Assembly (NCBI GenBank): GCA_019009955.1
Contig: CM032230.1
Span: 7,231,001 to 7,295,000 of the forward strand
DNA length: 64,000 nucleotides
Reading direction: 5' to 3'
From: Riptortus pedestris
Taxonomy: Eukaryota > Arthropoda > Insecta > Hemiptera > Alydidae
Of this stretch, positions 1 to 10,738 are shown piece after piece. Positions within the stretch are counted from its first letter, which is position 1. Every line of letters starts with the position of its first letter. The position numbers and the translations under genes were made by a program. The notes under the pieces are model-generated. The model had not been told where the DNA came from and did not search any database. It saw only the letters and a program-made list of their open reading frames with translations.

Positions 1-343
1 CAAGTTCGTGAACGGCTGAAATTGGACCAGTGGGAGGGGGGGTTTAGAGGGGAGGATTTTCGAAAATTCGAAATATCTCCGTTACCATACGTCGGATCGA
101 AAAATTGCACAGAATAAATCTTATTGCAAATTAAATTTACTATAAATATTGTTATATACATTTATTCTCTATCTTTAATATTAACCGAGATATTTGCATT
201 TTTATTAAGTGTAACGGACGAGTGAGTGTCCCGCCAAAACTTAGTTCGGCCGTAACTGTTGGGCTCTCGTATGGAGATTTCTCTATTGTATAACTTCACG
301 TGGGAAATCTGCTTAGTTTACGCAGCCCCTGCGTGACGTACTT
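1..343 (-). mobile_element. RC-1 (HINE-like) element, short variant, cut by window edge
   Basis: The copy runs from mid-body to the RC-1 start tip, which ends in GCAGCCCCTGCGTGACGTAC followed by T's. It shows the short-variant module (GCTAGTTCGGCC-like sequence, then ATGGAGATTTCTCTATTG). The hairpin end lies outside the window. The tip has one change, GACGTAC for GACGGAC. It is non-coding. Confidence 0.75.
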
Positions 344-439
344 TTTTTAAACCTACTCGAATATTTCCAGTTTTTCTCTCTAACCCCCTAACTGAGCCAA
401 TAAACTTCTTATTTCCAACTTAAATTTCAAGCTCTGCTT

Positions 440-586
440 TTAGCAGATTTCCCTTAAGGGAAATCAGCTATTGAGGTTGTACTCATGACGGAATTTTCGA
501 CATTTTTCTTCAAATGTCCATCGATCCTACCTAGTAGATGACGAAAATGAGGTCCGTTCAAAACTGTATATATATATCTATATATA

Positions 587-621
<35 letters not shown>

Positions 622-1421
622 ATATATATTTGTCTGTTACCGCTCTAGCGGTCGCAATTTTTGTTTAATCCTTACCAAACTTCATATTTAAGCGTTTTAT
701 GTAAAAAGAAAGATCAAGTTCGTTAACGGCTGAAATCGGACCAGTGGGAGGGGGGTTTAGAGTGGAGGATTTTTGAAAATTCGAAATATCTCCGTTACTA
801 TACGTCGGATCGAAAAATGATACAGAATCAATCTTATTACAAATTAAATTTACTATAAATATTGTTATATACATTTATTCTCTATCTTGAATATTAACCG
901 AGATATTTGCATTTTTCAGGTTTCACCAAACCACCACTTCTACTCATGTTACGTAAACAATACTCTGATACATAATAAATCACATTATTGGAAGTTTAAA
1001 TACCAAAAATTGAATTCAAGAGACCTTTATTATACGAGATACATGCAAATATGCACTGGTGACTCCCCCCCTCCCATCTTAAAGTTTTGGACTACTAAAA
1101 TTTTATTGATTGAGATAACAATTATTCTGACTCATTATTAATTACAGTACTAGATATTGTAAATAGGCCTCAATAAAATTAATATGTTATATTCTGATAT
1201 ATTTATGTTATTGTTTTTCTTTCCGGTGTGAGGCGGGACCCGTTTGTTTACATTTCTAACCTAGCGCTTCCTGTCGGCGGGCTATTGAAATTGGATGAAA
1301 CATTTCTTATTTCCGTTTGTATTTATTCACGGTGTTGTGTTAGCAGTATGTATATTTATCTATTACTAAACTTCACGAGGGAAATCTGCTTAGTTTACGC
1401 AGCCCCTGCGTGACGGACTTT
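440..1421 (-). mobile_element. RC-1 element, long variant, complete
   Basis: This is a full-length reference copy of the long variant. On the plus strand it opens with TTAGCAG and the perfect palindrome GATTTCCCTTAAGGGAAATC, passes a (TATC)n/(AT)n tract at about 565-630, and closes with GGGAAATCTGCTTAGTTTACGC then GCAGCCCCTGCGTGACGGAC. Read in element direction, AGCAGATTTCCC lies near the start and GGGAAATCTGCT near the end. That is a 12-bp subterminal inverted repeat. Hairpin, CTAA terminus, internal microsatellite and no coding capacity are the traits of Helentron-associated non-autonomous elements. The class is inferred from structure, not from a match. Confidence 0.7.
565..632. repeat. 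(AT)n/(TATC)n microsatellite inside RC-1
   Basis: TATATC and TATC units run between GTTCAAAACTG and TTTGTCTGTTACCGC. Every reasonably complete RC-1 copy has a simple repeat at this same internal position, so the tract belongs to the element. Confidence 0.9.
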
Positions 1422-2495
1422 TTATTACAGGAGATATGTAGAATAAGTGATTTCAGATCTGAGGTGCGTGTAATTCATTCTTCGCTGAACATGGCGTCTA
1501 AATTGCATGCAACGATAAACAGAGAAACGAATATAATATATAATGTTATGCTAGAGGTCCTAAAGTTTAGTCTCTTGGTGTGTTTAGGATGAGGTAGAAG
1601 TTCTTTTAGTGGAGACACCTGTGGGCTTGCACCTGTTGTCGAGGAGCACACCTGGAATCCATTGTAGCTTTTCATATCCGCCCTTGCATCTCTAATGCAC
1701 GGGGGGTTGAAAGTTGTCCCTTCTGATTCTATGCTCGTATGCATTGGTCTTAGCTAAACTATAAACTGCACCATTCCTGCTCCTAACTATATTTGATACT
1801 ATTTTTCCTAGACACTTTCTCTTGGGTTGCTTAGTAAATTATGCGTGTCAGCAACGCTAAAGGGCGGACGGCTCAAACCATTGCACGGGTTTGATGGAAC
1901 TGCTTTTAAGAGTTCATTGCACTCAACAGGAATGCGTGAACAATTATTGTGGCGTATCGGGTTAACACGTGTGTTGAGACGCTAATACGTGGTACTTATT
2001 GCTGGCAGACTAAAATTTATTCCCGAGCTATCTTTGGCCAGCGATCCATCTGCGTAGTGGTAATGGTTTAAGTTCACACTCTAAATTTTATTTATCTCTG
2101 CGGGCACTAAGCTTTGAGATTGCACTTCTATCTGCTCCGCCGTGAGGGAATACTTCTAAGGAAGTATCTATTCCGGTCCGTTTTGCCATATCATCTCGAC
2201 AGGGATTGAGTCAAGCTGACGATTTGACTTCCCCGCAATGCCATAGTCCTCCCTAAACACTAGTCAAGTGTTTATAACGTTTGGAAAATATTTTCGCTTT
2301 ATTCACATTGAGCAAGGGCTCCTTTTAAACTCTCCAACTTCATGAATTTAGAGATGGATTTCTTTGAACTACATTTAGAGAAAATACGCCATTAGAGGTT
2401 GGCCTTTACCGCGCTTTATGCCGAGAATACTGGCAGAAGCTGTCAATATTGACCAGGGCGCTAAGGATCGTGTAAAGCTTATAAAAGAAGCAACA
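1422..2495. other. unassigned single-copy sequence
   Basis: I see no convincing coding frame, RNA gene or repeat. Several stretches of ordinary base composition (about 1600-2240) contain only short ORFs. An undetected exon or a very old transposon piece is possible. Confidence 0.4.
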
Positions 2496-2655
2496 AAAAA
2501 ATCATGTATTTGCTGAATATGTCCAATATGTTGCTTCAGAGAGAAAGAGGAAACAGCAATGCATGTTCTCACCAGCTGTCCAAAATATTACTCGCCAAGA
2601 ATCCACTTGATGCGAGAAGTATATAATTATTTCCCAGAAACCTGCGGTTAGGTTA
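2496..2655 (+). pseudogene. LINE C-terminal zinc-knuckle fragment
   Basis: One plus-strand frame reads CICPICCFREKEETAMHVL, then TSCPKYYSPRIH and EVYNYFPETCG before a stop. The C-x2-C ... H-x4-C spacing with an aromatic/arginine-rich follow-on is typical of the end of ORF2 in RNase H-bearing I/Jockey/R1-type LINEs. An in-frame stop precedes CPIC, so it is dead. No 3' tail is obvious. The family call rests on the motif alone. Confidence 0.5.
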
Positions 2656-2659
2656 TAGG

Positions 2660-3106
2660 AAAACACGAATGCATTTCAAAGATTCACACTGCAATCGAAG
2701 AACATGTCTCATTATAGTGGAAAAGTAATAAAGTCGTATTAAGGTAACCCATTTCCCCAAGCGAAGAGAAAGTGGCAATGACACAAATATTCTACTCTTT
2801 TTTCTATTTCTCAAAGCATTTCGACATTCATCGTTCCACCAAGAAACAGGTAGTTTCTTGTGTGTGTGTCTCGTTTTGGGAATGCTGCAGGCAGCTACTT
2901 CATTTATTACTGAATTTCTGTACAGGTTAATTCATGTCCAATATGAAGTCCAATCTGCTTTCTTAGTATTATACCTATGAGGTATAATTTGCCCATGTGA
3001 GAATGGAACTTACAAGTCATGAAGTACTTTAGTCTAACTATAAAAAATGATAACCTATGATCAATTTGATTCATTAGATAATAATTCATTCTAAATTATA
3101 CAGCAA
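2660..3106. other. unassigned AT-rich sequence
   Basis: No feature is recognised. It lies immediately downstream (minus strand) of the candidate host ORF and would hold that transcript's 3' end if the ORF is real. Confidence 0.4.
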
Positions 3107-3112
3107 TTTATT
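3107..3112 (-). promoter_or_regulatory. polyadenylation signal AATAAA overlapping a stop codon
   Basis: On the minus strand the ORF ends ...TTG TAA ATAAATT, so the TAA stop (3114-3112) runs straight into AATAAA (3112-3107). A signal this close to the stop implies a very short 3' UTR. It supports the ORF being a terminal exon but could be chance in AT-rich DNA. Confidence 0.4.
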
Positions 3113-3699
3113 TACAAAGAATTGAGCAATATTATAAACCTTTTGATGAGATGCACTCTAGAGCGTTTTGGACTGGACCTGAAGGGAAGTTTGACGAACT
3201 CCTGAAAGTCCTTGACGAACTGCTTCAGCTGCCGCTTGGTCCGCATCAGCTCCCTGACACTCAGCGAGAGGTCGTTGTTGAGGTTATCCAGGTTTTGTAG
3301 CAGGACAGAATCCAGCATCGGGGCCACGAGTCGTCTGCTCCTCGAGGCTTTGATAGTTTTGAGATTGGTGAGAAGTCCTGTGGCGATCGCCTCTTGGACG
3401 CCGTTCACTCTGGACAGTTTGTTCAAACGCGTCACAGCCTGTTCGGATTTAATGACGTGCTTAGCGATCCGAGGTAAGTGGGAGTTTATTTCGGTCAGGG
3501 TTTCCCTCATAGTCGCCATGTAGAGGTTGAAGAGGTCCGACAGGAAGGATACCATGGCTGTCAGGTTCCTTGAAACCTTTTTCTCGGAAGTGGTCAGGAT
3601 GTCCATCGACTTGAGGAAAAGTCTCTGTACCGACCGCCTTCTCGCTTCGAATTCATCGACATTGATCAAGAGCTGTTCGCCACCTTTACCTGCCATCAT
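3112..3699 (-). CDS. hypothetical helical protein (single exon or last exon)
   Basis: This is the only ORF in the window that looks like a host gene. From Met at 3699 (MMAGKGGEQLLINVDEF) it gives 195 residues. The frame stays open upstream to about 3801. An alternative reading starts the exon after a possible acceptor TTTTATTTCCAG, with the exon at 3778, which would extend it by about 26 residues. The protein is predicted to be strongly helical: amphipathic heptad-like stretches (around LTAMVSFLSDLFNLYMATMR and SVLLQNLDNLNNDLSLSVRE), no signal peptide, no membrane span, and a basic C-terminus (LPFRSSPKRSRVHLIKRF). Its base composition is far less AT-rich than its surroundings and codons favour G/C at third positions, as expected of real coding DNA. 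I recognise no domain and assign no function. An AATAAA overlaps the stop, and a long (AG)n tract lies upstream. Confidence 0.5.
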   Translation of the reverse strand: MMAGKGGEQLLINVDEFEARRRSVQRLFLKSMDILTTSEKKVSRNLTAMVSFLSDLFNLYMATMRETLTEINSHLPRIAKHVIKSEQAVTRLNKLSRVNGVQEAIATGLLTNLKTIKASRSRRLVAPMLDSVLLQNLDNLNNDLSLSVRELMRTKRQLKQFVKDFQEFVKLPFRSSPKRSRVHLIKRFIILLNSL

Positions 3700-3864
3700 G
3701 ATCAACGTGCAATTTAGAAAGATTTTGACGGATTTGGTAGTACCTTGTAAATCTCTAATAACTTTATGGATATAACAGCTGGAAATAAAACTTTTGAACA
3801 AATAACTTGTTTTCTTTATCTGTTGCTAGCATTTTTAAACAAATTAGTATTATTATTATTATAA

Positions 3865-4195
<331 letters not shown>

Positions 4196-4249
4196 GGGTG
4201 GGAGGGGAGGAGGGAGTGCAGACTCACTTGAGTTGAATGAGAGAGGCAA

Positions 4250-4705
4250 AATTTATACTTAATCTAAACTTTAATTATGTTTAATTTGTTATATTCATTT
4301 ATTTATTTACGTTGGTCATAATGTCACTTGGTAGGATTTCCGTTGATATTCAGAAGTATTCTATTTCTGCCCAGTCTCCATCCCTAGAGTCAGCTAGTTT
4401 TAAACCTTAAGCTAAAACTCTTTGTATGATATTATTATATATGAATGTAAGAAATCTTAATAGTTCACGCAGCTGTTGCGTTTTCGCCTTTCTTTCTTTT
4501 TTTATGACGGGTGCTTTAACTCTCCCGCGGTGGGATTTCACATATTTCAGCTTTTTCATGTTGGTGTACTTTAATAATGTGCTTAGTTTTTACGCACTTT
4601 ACACGAAAATGATTGTCATCAGTAAGAACCATGGTGTAACTTTAAGTAGGTATTAAAAAAAGTTATTTTGCACTATAAAACAAACGAATAAATAAAAAAA
4701 AAAAC
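4250..4705. other. unassigned AT-rich sequence
   Basis: I see nothing beyond short ORFs. The right end is an A-rich run (about 4680-4704) directly abutting an RC-1 tip. Confidence 0.4.
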
Positions 4706-4850
4706 AGTACGTCACGAAGGGACTGCGTATCACCGTTGCTATTTATTCACGGTGGTGTTGTGTTAGCAGTACGAGTATGTAGGTTTACCTATTATTAAAC
4801 TTCCCGAGGGAAGCCTCCTTACTTTACGCAGCCTCTGGGTGACGGACTTT
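4706..4850. mobile_element. two RC-1 start tips in inverted order
   Basis: Bases 4706-4729 are a degenerate plus-oriented start tip (GTCACGAAGGGACTGCGTA). From 4730 the sequence is the last part of a minus-oriented long variant (TATTTATTCACGGTGGTGTT ... GCAGCCTCTGGGTGACGGAC). It forms the left border of a unit repeated at 12,966-13,580. Confidence 0.65.
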
Positions 4851-5357
4851 TTAAGTCTTACCTGTGATCAGTATCTTCGCCATCCAGCACCTCAAGAAAA
4901 GGATCTTAATTAATCCCATGATAATTTCTGAAAAAAAAATTATTGTCTTCGTTCAAATTAATAAAGTGCTTTTCTTCCTTAATACATTATCGCGATATTT
5001 AAATATTAGAAAGAAGATTAATTTAAGATCAGCTAGTGCCTGGTTTCAACTGTATGATCTGTAGTTAGCAATATTGACACATGGAGTTAGTATTGTGGCT
5101 GTATTGTAGCCACTATTGTAGTGAGTTATGGCTTCCTATCCTAGTTAGCCAGTCCTATATTAACAATAGCTATTCCATGTCCCATATTGTATATATGGTT
5201 CCTCATATATTGAACATAACCCCACCCTATTGTTATTAACCTCTAAACCTAATGATTAATTATATTTGAAAATAATTCATTGTGCTTAACACACAGTGGT
5301 ATCAACATTGTGAAAATAATGTTGTAAATATACAACTAAGTATGATATTGAAAAAGT
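4851..5357. repeat. spacer of a duplicated compound unit, copy 1
   Basis: Apart from scattered substitutions and small indels it matches 13,082-13,580 (landmarks AAGTCTTACCTGTGATCAG, TGCCTGGTTTCAAC, ATGGCTTCCTATCCTAG). In both places it is bounded by the start tips of two RC-1 elements facing each other. The longest ORF is about 66 codons and is not convincing. Confidence 0.8.
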
Positions 5358-5840
5358 AATTTAAGCAGATTTCCGTCGTGAAGTTCAATAATAGTTAAAT
5401 CTATATAATAATAACACAATAGCACAATCAATATCAAGTGAATAAATACAAACTACAATAAGGAACCTTCAGACGGAAAGCGTCTGAAATATAATCTAAC
5501 AGGTCTGCGAACGGCTCATCGGAAAGGAAAACAATAACTGGAACATATCCATAATATAACATATTCATTTTATTGAAAACCATGAACTACTACTACTACT
5601 AATAATAATAATGAAACAGAATATTTTTTATCTGAATCAATCAAATTTTAGTAGGCCAAGAATTTAAGGAAGGGGGGGGGGCTACGAGAACATATTTGCC
5701 TGTATCTCGTATAATAAATGTCACTTGAAAACAATATTTGGTATTTAAGCTTCCAATAATGCGATTTATTATATAACAGAGTTTCGTTTATGTGACACAA
5801 GTAGAAATGGGGAGTTCATGAAGGCTGAAAACTCAATAAT
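5358..5840 (+). mobile_element. RC-1 element, long variant, first part
   Basis: It begins at the subterminal AGCAGATTTCC and lacks the very start tip. The long-variant body runs to GAAGGCTGAAAAC, where a LINE interrupts it at 5841. The element resumes at 8004. Confidence 0.7.
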
Positions 5841-5981
5841 GTTGTTGTTGTTGTTGTATAGGGTTTAAGGGCGAAAAACTACCAGGTTATCATCGCCCTG
5901 TAATATTTATAATTCACATTTTGGTATCCTCATCCATATCGCCATTTTAACAATATAAACGAGGATACAAACAATTGCACT

Positions 5982-6235
5982 TTAAATTTCTTTGTATAAA
6001 CTCGTGTTTTTTACAAAATTAAACAATTTATGGAGTTCTTTTGGGTCATCTCCAAGGGCCACTTCTATACTATTGGAAATATTGTATTTGTTTCTAATAT
6101 CTGTATACTTATGACATTCCATTAGTATGTGATATATAGTCAGTTCTGTGTTACATTTCTCACAAATTGGGGGTTGATCTTTTGTCATAAGATAGCCATG
6201 CGTAAGTCGTGTGTCTCCAATTCGGAGTCTTCCTA
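5982..6235 (-). pseudogene. LINE C-terminal zinc-knuckle region
   Basis: The frame reads LGRLRIGDTRLTHGYLM, then PPICEKCNTELTIYHILMEC and HKYTDIRNKYNI, ending KNTSLYKEI and a stop. RLRIG.TRLTHGYL followed by C-x2-C ... H-x4-C is the usual end of ORF2 in RNase H-bearing LINEs. It follows the RNase H ORF after a frame change. Confidence 0.85.
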
Positions 6236-6810
6236 ATATAACTTCATCTCTTCTATTGTCTCTTGTCGAATATTTCCATGGACGGATGGTGGTTGAATAA
6301 GTTTTAGTTTATTGTTCTGGGTTTCATTCCACATGTGTTGCCAGTTTTTATTAATTTCTTCTTTGAGTGGTTGGTAGTGTTCTGCAGATGTAATTGTTGT
6401 TGGGGTGATGGAGTTTAGTTGATGGGCTTCTTTGGCTGCTAAATCTGCTTTTTCGTTTCCATCTATTCCCACGTGGCTTGGAATCCACATGAAGTAGACG
6501 GCCCTTTTTAGCTCTCGGAGCATTTGTATTTGATTTTGTATTTTTTTTACTATTGGGTTGTTTGTGAATACATCTTTGATACTCAATAGGGCACTCAACG
6601 AGTCAGTGCAAATCAGGAATTTTTCTTGAGTCGAGTGTTTGCAAATGCAGTGATATAAAGCGAATTTAATTGCGAATAGTTCGGCGGAATAGATACTGGT
6701 TAATTTTTTGAGTTTTTTTGGAATTTCTTGTTGAGAATTTTTAGCAGGCATTTTCTTTGTAGTAGGCGCAGGAGGAAGACTCGGTAATTTTTGAATCTTC
6801 AGTGTATATT
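6233..6810 (-). pseudogene. LINE RNase H domain, frameshifted
   Basis: RNase H of a non-LTR retrotransposon removes RNA from the RNA-DNA hybrid. Visible motifs are YSAELFAIKFAL (catalytic Glu), ICTDSLSALLSI (Asp) and WIPSHVGIDGNEKADLAAKE (His and last Asp). The first motif, normally YTDGSK, lies upstream in another frame as IYTEDSK, so the first catalytic Asp has become Glu and a frameshift separates it from the rest. Domain length is otherwise normal. Confidence 0.88.
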
Positions 6811-6972
6811 ATCTTTGGGTGTTGATATTTTTCTATTTTATTAATGAAAGCTTCCTTTATTTTCCAATAGTTGATCTCTTGGGACGATTTGTTTATGAGT
6901 TTGGTAATTCCTGTATCTATAGGTATTTCTTGAATTGTCCAAGGTGGAATTGGGTCGAACCCATCAAGACTG

Positions 6973-7400
6973 TTAGAGTTTGTCTATTATGTTACTCAGC
7001 CTAATTCCAATAGGTTTTGGTGTTGTGGGGTTTTGGTCGTATAGCCGTGAGTAGAGAGGGTGGAATATACTCTGAAATGTCCGGTGACTTCTCTGTGTCA
7101 CTAGTTTGGATAAGTATTTAGCTGCCAGTTTTTGCCTTCTGAATGTCAATGGTGGGATTCCGGTTTCAGCACACAAGCTTATTGCTGGACTAGAGCGGAA
7201 GGCTCCTATGGATAAACGTAGCCCAGCATTATGAATTACATCTAGTTTGCATAATTTATTAAAGTTTGCTGAGCCGTATTCCAATTTAGACAATACCATA
7301 GCTTTGTATATTGTTAGCATGGTATTCTTATCTGCTCCCCATGATGTGTTAGCAAGTACTTTAAAGAATTTTAAGCCTTTCAGATGCGCGTTTTTTTGAG
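6973..7400 (-). pseudogene. LINE region between RT core and RNase H
   Basis: The frame reads FFKVLANTSWGADKNT, MLTIYKAMVLSKLEYGS, KLDVIHNAGLRLSIGAFRSS and ETGIPPLTFRRQKLAAKYL. This is the strongly conserved stretch downstream of the RT active site in I/Jockey-type LINEs. A gap with frameshifts separates it from the RT core ORF. Confidence 0.88.
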
Positions 7401-7587
7401 GTTGTCTATATGTTTATTCCATGTCAGTTTGCTGTCGAGAGACATACCTAGGAATTTAGCATGGTTGACATATTCTATTGAGTGTTCTTAAGATAGAGAT
7501 GTGGTAAATCATTTAAATTTCTGCGCCTTGAGAATATTATGCACTTCCTTTTTTCGGGGGAAAACAAAAAAACCTGTTTTTTTTCGG

Positions 7588-7998
7588 TCATTCTATTAAT
7601 CTGAGAGTCACAGCTTGTAGTTGTCTTTTGATATATGCCAAGCTTTGCGATCGGCAGATAATGGCAAAGTCATCAACGAACAGGAAGCCTTTTACATTGT
7701 TGGTAAGACATTTCGTTATTTCGTTCACTGCAATCAAAAAAAGATTTGTACTCAAAATACTTCCCTGTGGGACACCTGATTTCATTGTTCTTTCTTTGGA
7801 CAGTGTATTTCCAACTGCCACTTGGAAATACCTTTCCTTTAGGAATTCCTGGATGAGTATGGGCATGTTGCCTCTATAACCCCATTGATGTAGTTGATTT
7901 AAGATATAAAAGCACCATGCTGTGTCAAATGCTTTATCAATATCAAAAAATATTCCAATTCCGTGCTGTTTGTTAGCAAATGCATTTAGAATTTCCAT
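7588..7998 (-). pseudogene. LINE reverse transcriptase core
   Basis: Reverse transcriptase fragment of 136 residues. Block A is FFDIDKAFDTAW, block B is SGVPQGSILSTNLF, and the catalytic pair is FVDD in FLFVDDFAIICRSQ. The N-terminal fingers and the endonuclease are absent because the element ends at about 8003. Catalytic residues survive, but the ORF is isolated by downstream frameshifts. Confidence 0.92.
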
Positions 7999-8003
7999 TT
8001 TTC

Positions 8004-8366
8004 ATTCAAAAATGTGTCGGTTAATATTCAAGATAGAGAATAAATGTATATAACAATATTTATAGTACATTTAATTTGCAATAAGATTCATTATATGCAC
8101 TTTTTCAATCCGACTTATAGTAACGGAGATTTTTCGAATTTTCAAAATTCTCCCCCTCTAAATACTCCCCCCTCCCCCTGGTTAGATATCCGCCGTTAAC
8201 AACCATGATCTTTCTTTATACATAACACGGCCAAATATCGAGTTTGATAACGATCGAACAAAAATTGTGACCACTAGAGTGTTAACAGTATATATATATA
8301 TATATAATTGTGTTGATGTTTTCGACCAGGTTATATTTATTTATGGTGTTGTTTTATATATATATA
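8004..8366 (+). mobile_element. RC-1 element, continuation after LINE
   Basis: It resumes with TCGGTTAATATTCAAGATAG and runs through TAACGATCGAACAAAAATTG to an (AT)n tract, where mariner interrupts it. The expected hairpin end is not found on the far side of mariner. Confidence 0.7.
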
Positions 8367-9648
8367 GGGTTGGCAAAAAAGTCCTTTCGGTTTTTGTATT
8401 CATGTTTTGTTTACAATATGTCACATTTATCTGATGCAATTAATCCCAACAGAGGATTGTTTATCCTATTTGTAATATGTAAACGGTTATGTCTGTCGAC
8501 ACTTGTTAAGATTAGGTCAGTATTGCGTTTGTGATCCAACTGAGAAGATGGACGGTAATTTATTGCATTATAGGCATATTTTTCTGTATTATGTCAAAAA
8601 AGGAAAGGGAGCTGCAGAGGCTCAAAAAAAATATGCGGGGTCTATGGCGATATAGCCTTAACAGAGCGCACTTGCCAAAATTGGTTTGCCAAGTTTAGGG
8701 CGGGGAATTTTGACATAAACGACGCACCACGACCTGGTCGTCCACAAGAAATTGAAAGCATTGATGTTTAGGCTATAGTCGACCAAAATCCTTCCCAATC
8801 AGTGAGAGACATTGTTGAGGCCCTAGACATATCACATACAAGCTTAGAAAATCATTTGCGGAAGCTCGGCTACGTTTCTAGGCTGGATGTTTGGGTCTCC
8901 CACTCTCTGACCGAAGCCAACTTGGCAAAACGCATTTCCATTTACGATTCCCTGCAATAACGTCAAGAAAACGATCCATTTCTTAAAAGACTTGTGACAG
9001 GGGATAAAAATTGGATTGTCTACGATAATGTGGTGCGAAAAAATCTTGGAGACCTAGCAACGAACCACCTGGAACCACATCTAAGGCGGGATTGCACCCA
9101 AAGAAGATAATGCTTTCTGTATGGTGGGATTTCAAGGGTGTGATTTTTTATGACCTGCTGCCACAAGGTAAATCAATCGATTCCACTCTATACTGCTCAC
9201 AATTAACAAAATTGAATGAATCAATTCGACGAAAACGCCCAGAACTGGCAAATCGAAAGGGTGTCGTCTTCCATCATGATAATGCCAGACCCCACACTTT
9301 GTTAGTTACCCGCAACAAATTATTAGCCCTTGGATGGGATCTTTTGCCCCACCCTCCCTATTCACCGGACCTTGCTCCTAGTGACTACCACTTCGTCCGG
9401 TCTCTACAAAATTCCTTAGGTGGAAAACGGTTTAAAAACGAACAGGGTGTCAGGGAGCACCTTGATCATTTTTTCTCTAATAAACCACAGACATTCTATG
9501 AGCATGGGATTATTCAGCTGATGGAGAGATGGGGTAAATTAATAGAAAATAATGGACATTACATTGTAGATTAAAATAAAAATTATGTTCAAAATATACA
9601 ATAGTTTTCTTTCAACTTAAAAAACCGAATGGACATATTTGCCAACCA
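8367..9648 (+). mobile_element. mariner-type DNA transposon
   Basis: The ends are inverted repeats of about 28 bp: GGTTGGCAAAAAAGTCCTTT on the left, and on the right (reverse complement) GGTTGGCAAATATGTCCATT, both continuing CGGTTTTT. TA dinucleotides flank both ends, as in a mariner target duplication, although the target is itself a TA tract. At 1.28 kb it has the normal full mariner length. It lies in the (AT)n of an RC-1 copy. Confidence 0.93.
8548..9574 (+). pseudogene. mariner transposase, decayed
   Basis: A cut-and-paste transposase of near-normal length (about 342 codons) if breaks are ignored. The N-terminal DNA-binding part starts at ATG 8548 (HYRHIFLYYVKKGKGAAEAQ), followed by ERTCQNWFAKFRAGNF and DAPRPGRP. 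The catalytic triad is present: VTGDKNWIVYDN, then FHHDNARPH and SPDLAPSDYH with 34 residues between the last two Asp, i.e. DD34D. Breaks are a frameshift near 8645, stops near 8770 and 8958, and a frameshift near 9035. The longest intact piece is 9092-9574. It cannot make an active enzyme. I do not assign a subfamily. Confidence 0.92.
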
Positions 9649-9704
9649 TATATATAAATAAATAAATATATATATGTATATATATATATATACAAAGTTT
9701 TGAA

Positions 9705-9967
9705 AATTTATAGATATTTTAATATGCAAAAAGATTGGTGTCTCTATACAAAATTTCGATCACGAATACTCAAAACTACTAACGGAGATATTTCGAATTG
9801 TCGAAAATCCTCCCGCTTTAAATCCCCCCTCACAATCATTCCGATTCGCAGCCGTTTGTAAGAACATTGATCCGTTCTTTTAACGCGAAAGACGTTTACT
9901 ACAGAGTTTGGTAAACGATCGAGCAAAAATTGCTGACCGAGCTAGAAGCGTTAACAGGCTAATAACA
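9705..9967 (+). mobile_element. RC-1 fragment with many single-base insertions
   Basis: It corresponds to 10,500-10,735, but with many extra single bases (for example GACCGAGCTAGAAGCG against GACCGCTAGAGCG). It joins the post-mariner AT sequence at about 9705 without the expected RC-1 order, so a rearrangement lies here. Confidence 0.65.
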
Positions 9968-9969
9968 CC

Positions 9970-10120
9970 TCTATCTTTATATATATAATTCTAGCGTACG
10001 TGTGTATGTCACTGAACTCCTCCTAGACGGATGGACCGATTTGAATTTCTAAATAAGCCTTCGGGTGACGCCCCGGATGGTTTAGCGCCGCAGATCGGCC
10101 AGGCAGATGGAGCAGGAGTG
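9970..10120 (+). mobile_element. RC-3 Helitron 5' part
   Basis: It starts TCTATCTTTATATATATA then TTCTAGCGTACGTGTGTATG, and runs to GCCAGGCAGATGGAGCAGG. The same sequence begins the RC-3 copy at 10,739. After GGAGCAGG it switches abruptly to RC-2 sequence. Confidence 0.6.
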
Positions 10121-10415
10121 GGGGTCGTGAGGGAGGCCTGAAATTAAAAATAGCTGTATTTCGTTTCCTATTGGTTTTTCGGCAAATATGCACAGGATAA
10201 GAGTTGTTTATGTTGGTATTTGGAGTTAATTTTGTCATATTCAATTTTGTCGTATATTAAAGTATAAACGAGATATACACTAAAAAAGTAAAGAGGGGCC
10301 AACAATTTTATTGGGCACCAACGATTTAACCGAACTGAACAAAACTCGGTATGTGAATTAGCATTAGTTCTTCCATGGTTATAAGCTGTACTAAATTTGT
10401 GAAGTTGAAACGGGA
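10121..10415 (+). mobile_element. RC-2 Helitron internal fragment
   Basis: It contains the RC-2 landmarks GGAGGCCTGAAATTAAAAAT, GTTTCCTATTGGTTTTTCGG, TATAAACGAGATATACACTA and AACTCGGTATGTGAATTAGC. Neither Helitron end is present. It is fused between an RC-3 start and an RC-1 body. Confidence 0.65.
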
Positions 10416-10735
10416 GTGGGGGTTTACTGAAGGCGGAAAACTAAAAAACGCCGATATCTCGGTTAATATTAAAGACAGTGAAAATTGGTACATGACAACG
10501 TTTATAGATCTTTTAATTTGCAAAAAGATTGGTTCTATACAAAATTTCGATCCGACTCAAACTAACGGAGATATTTCGAATTGTAGAAAATCCTCCCCTC
10601 TAAATCCCCCCTCACAATCATCCGATTCCAGCCGTTGAAGAACATGATCCGTCTTTTAACGCGAAACGTTTAAATACAGAGTTTGGTAACGATCGAGCAA
10701 AAATTGCGACCGCTAGAGCGTTAACAGGCTAATAC
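10416..10735 (+). mobile_element. RC-1 element interrupted by RC-3
   Basis: The body runs from CTGAAGGCGGAAAAC to GACCGCTAGAGCGTTAACAG. The Helitron at 10,739-11,432 then takes the place of the usual (AT)n, and RC-1 resumes at 11,433. Confidence 0.75.
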
Positions 10736-10738
10736 ACC

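Larger units (their letters stand above)
5841..8003 (-). mobile_element. 5'-truncated LINE with RT and RNase H (I/Jockey group)
   Basis: The minus strand holds, in order, the RT core (7998-7588), the RT thumb region (about 7400-6973), RNase H (about 6800-6233), a C-terminal zinc-knuckle (to 5982) and a 3' tail of CAA repeats at 5841-5858. Endonuclease and the first part of RT are missing, so it is truncated at the 5' end. It sits inside an RC-1 copy that resumes on both sides. The flanks ACTCAATAAT (5831-5840) and ATTCAAAAAT (8004-8013) differ at two of ten positions and probably are the target-site duplication. Frames are broken between domains, so it is inactive. Confidence 0.9.
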
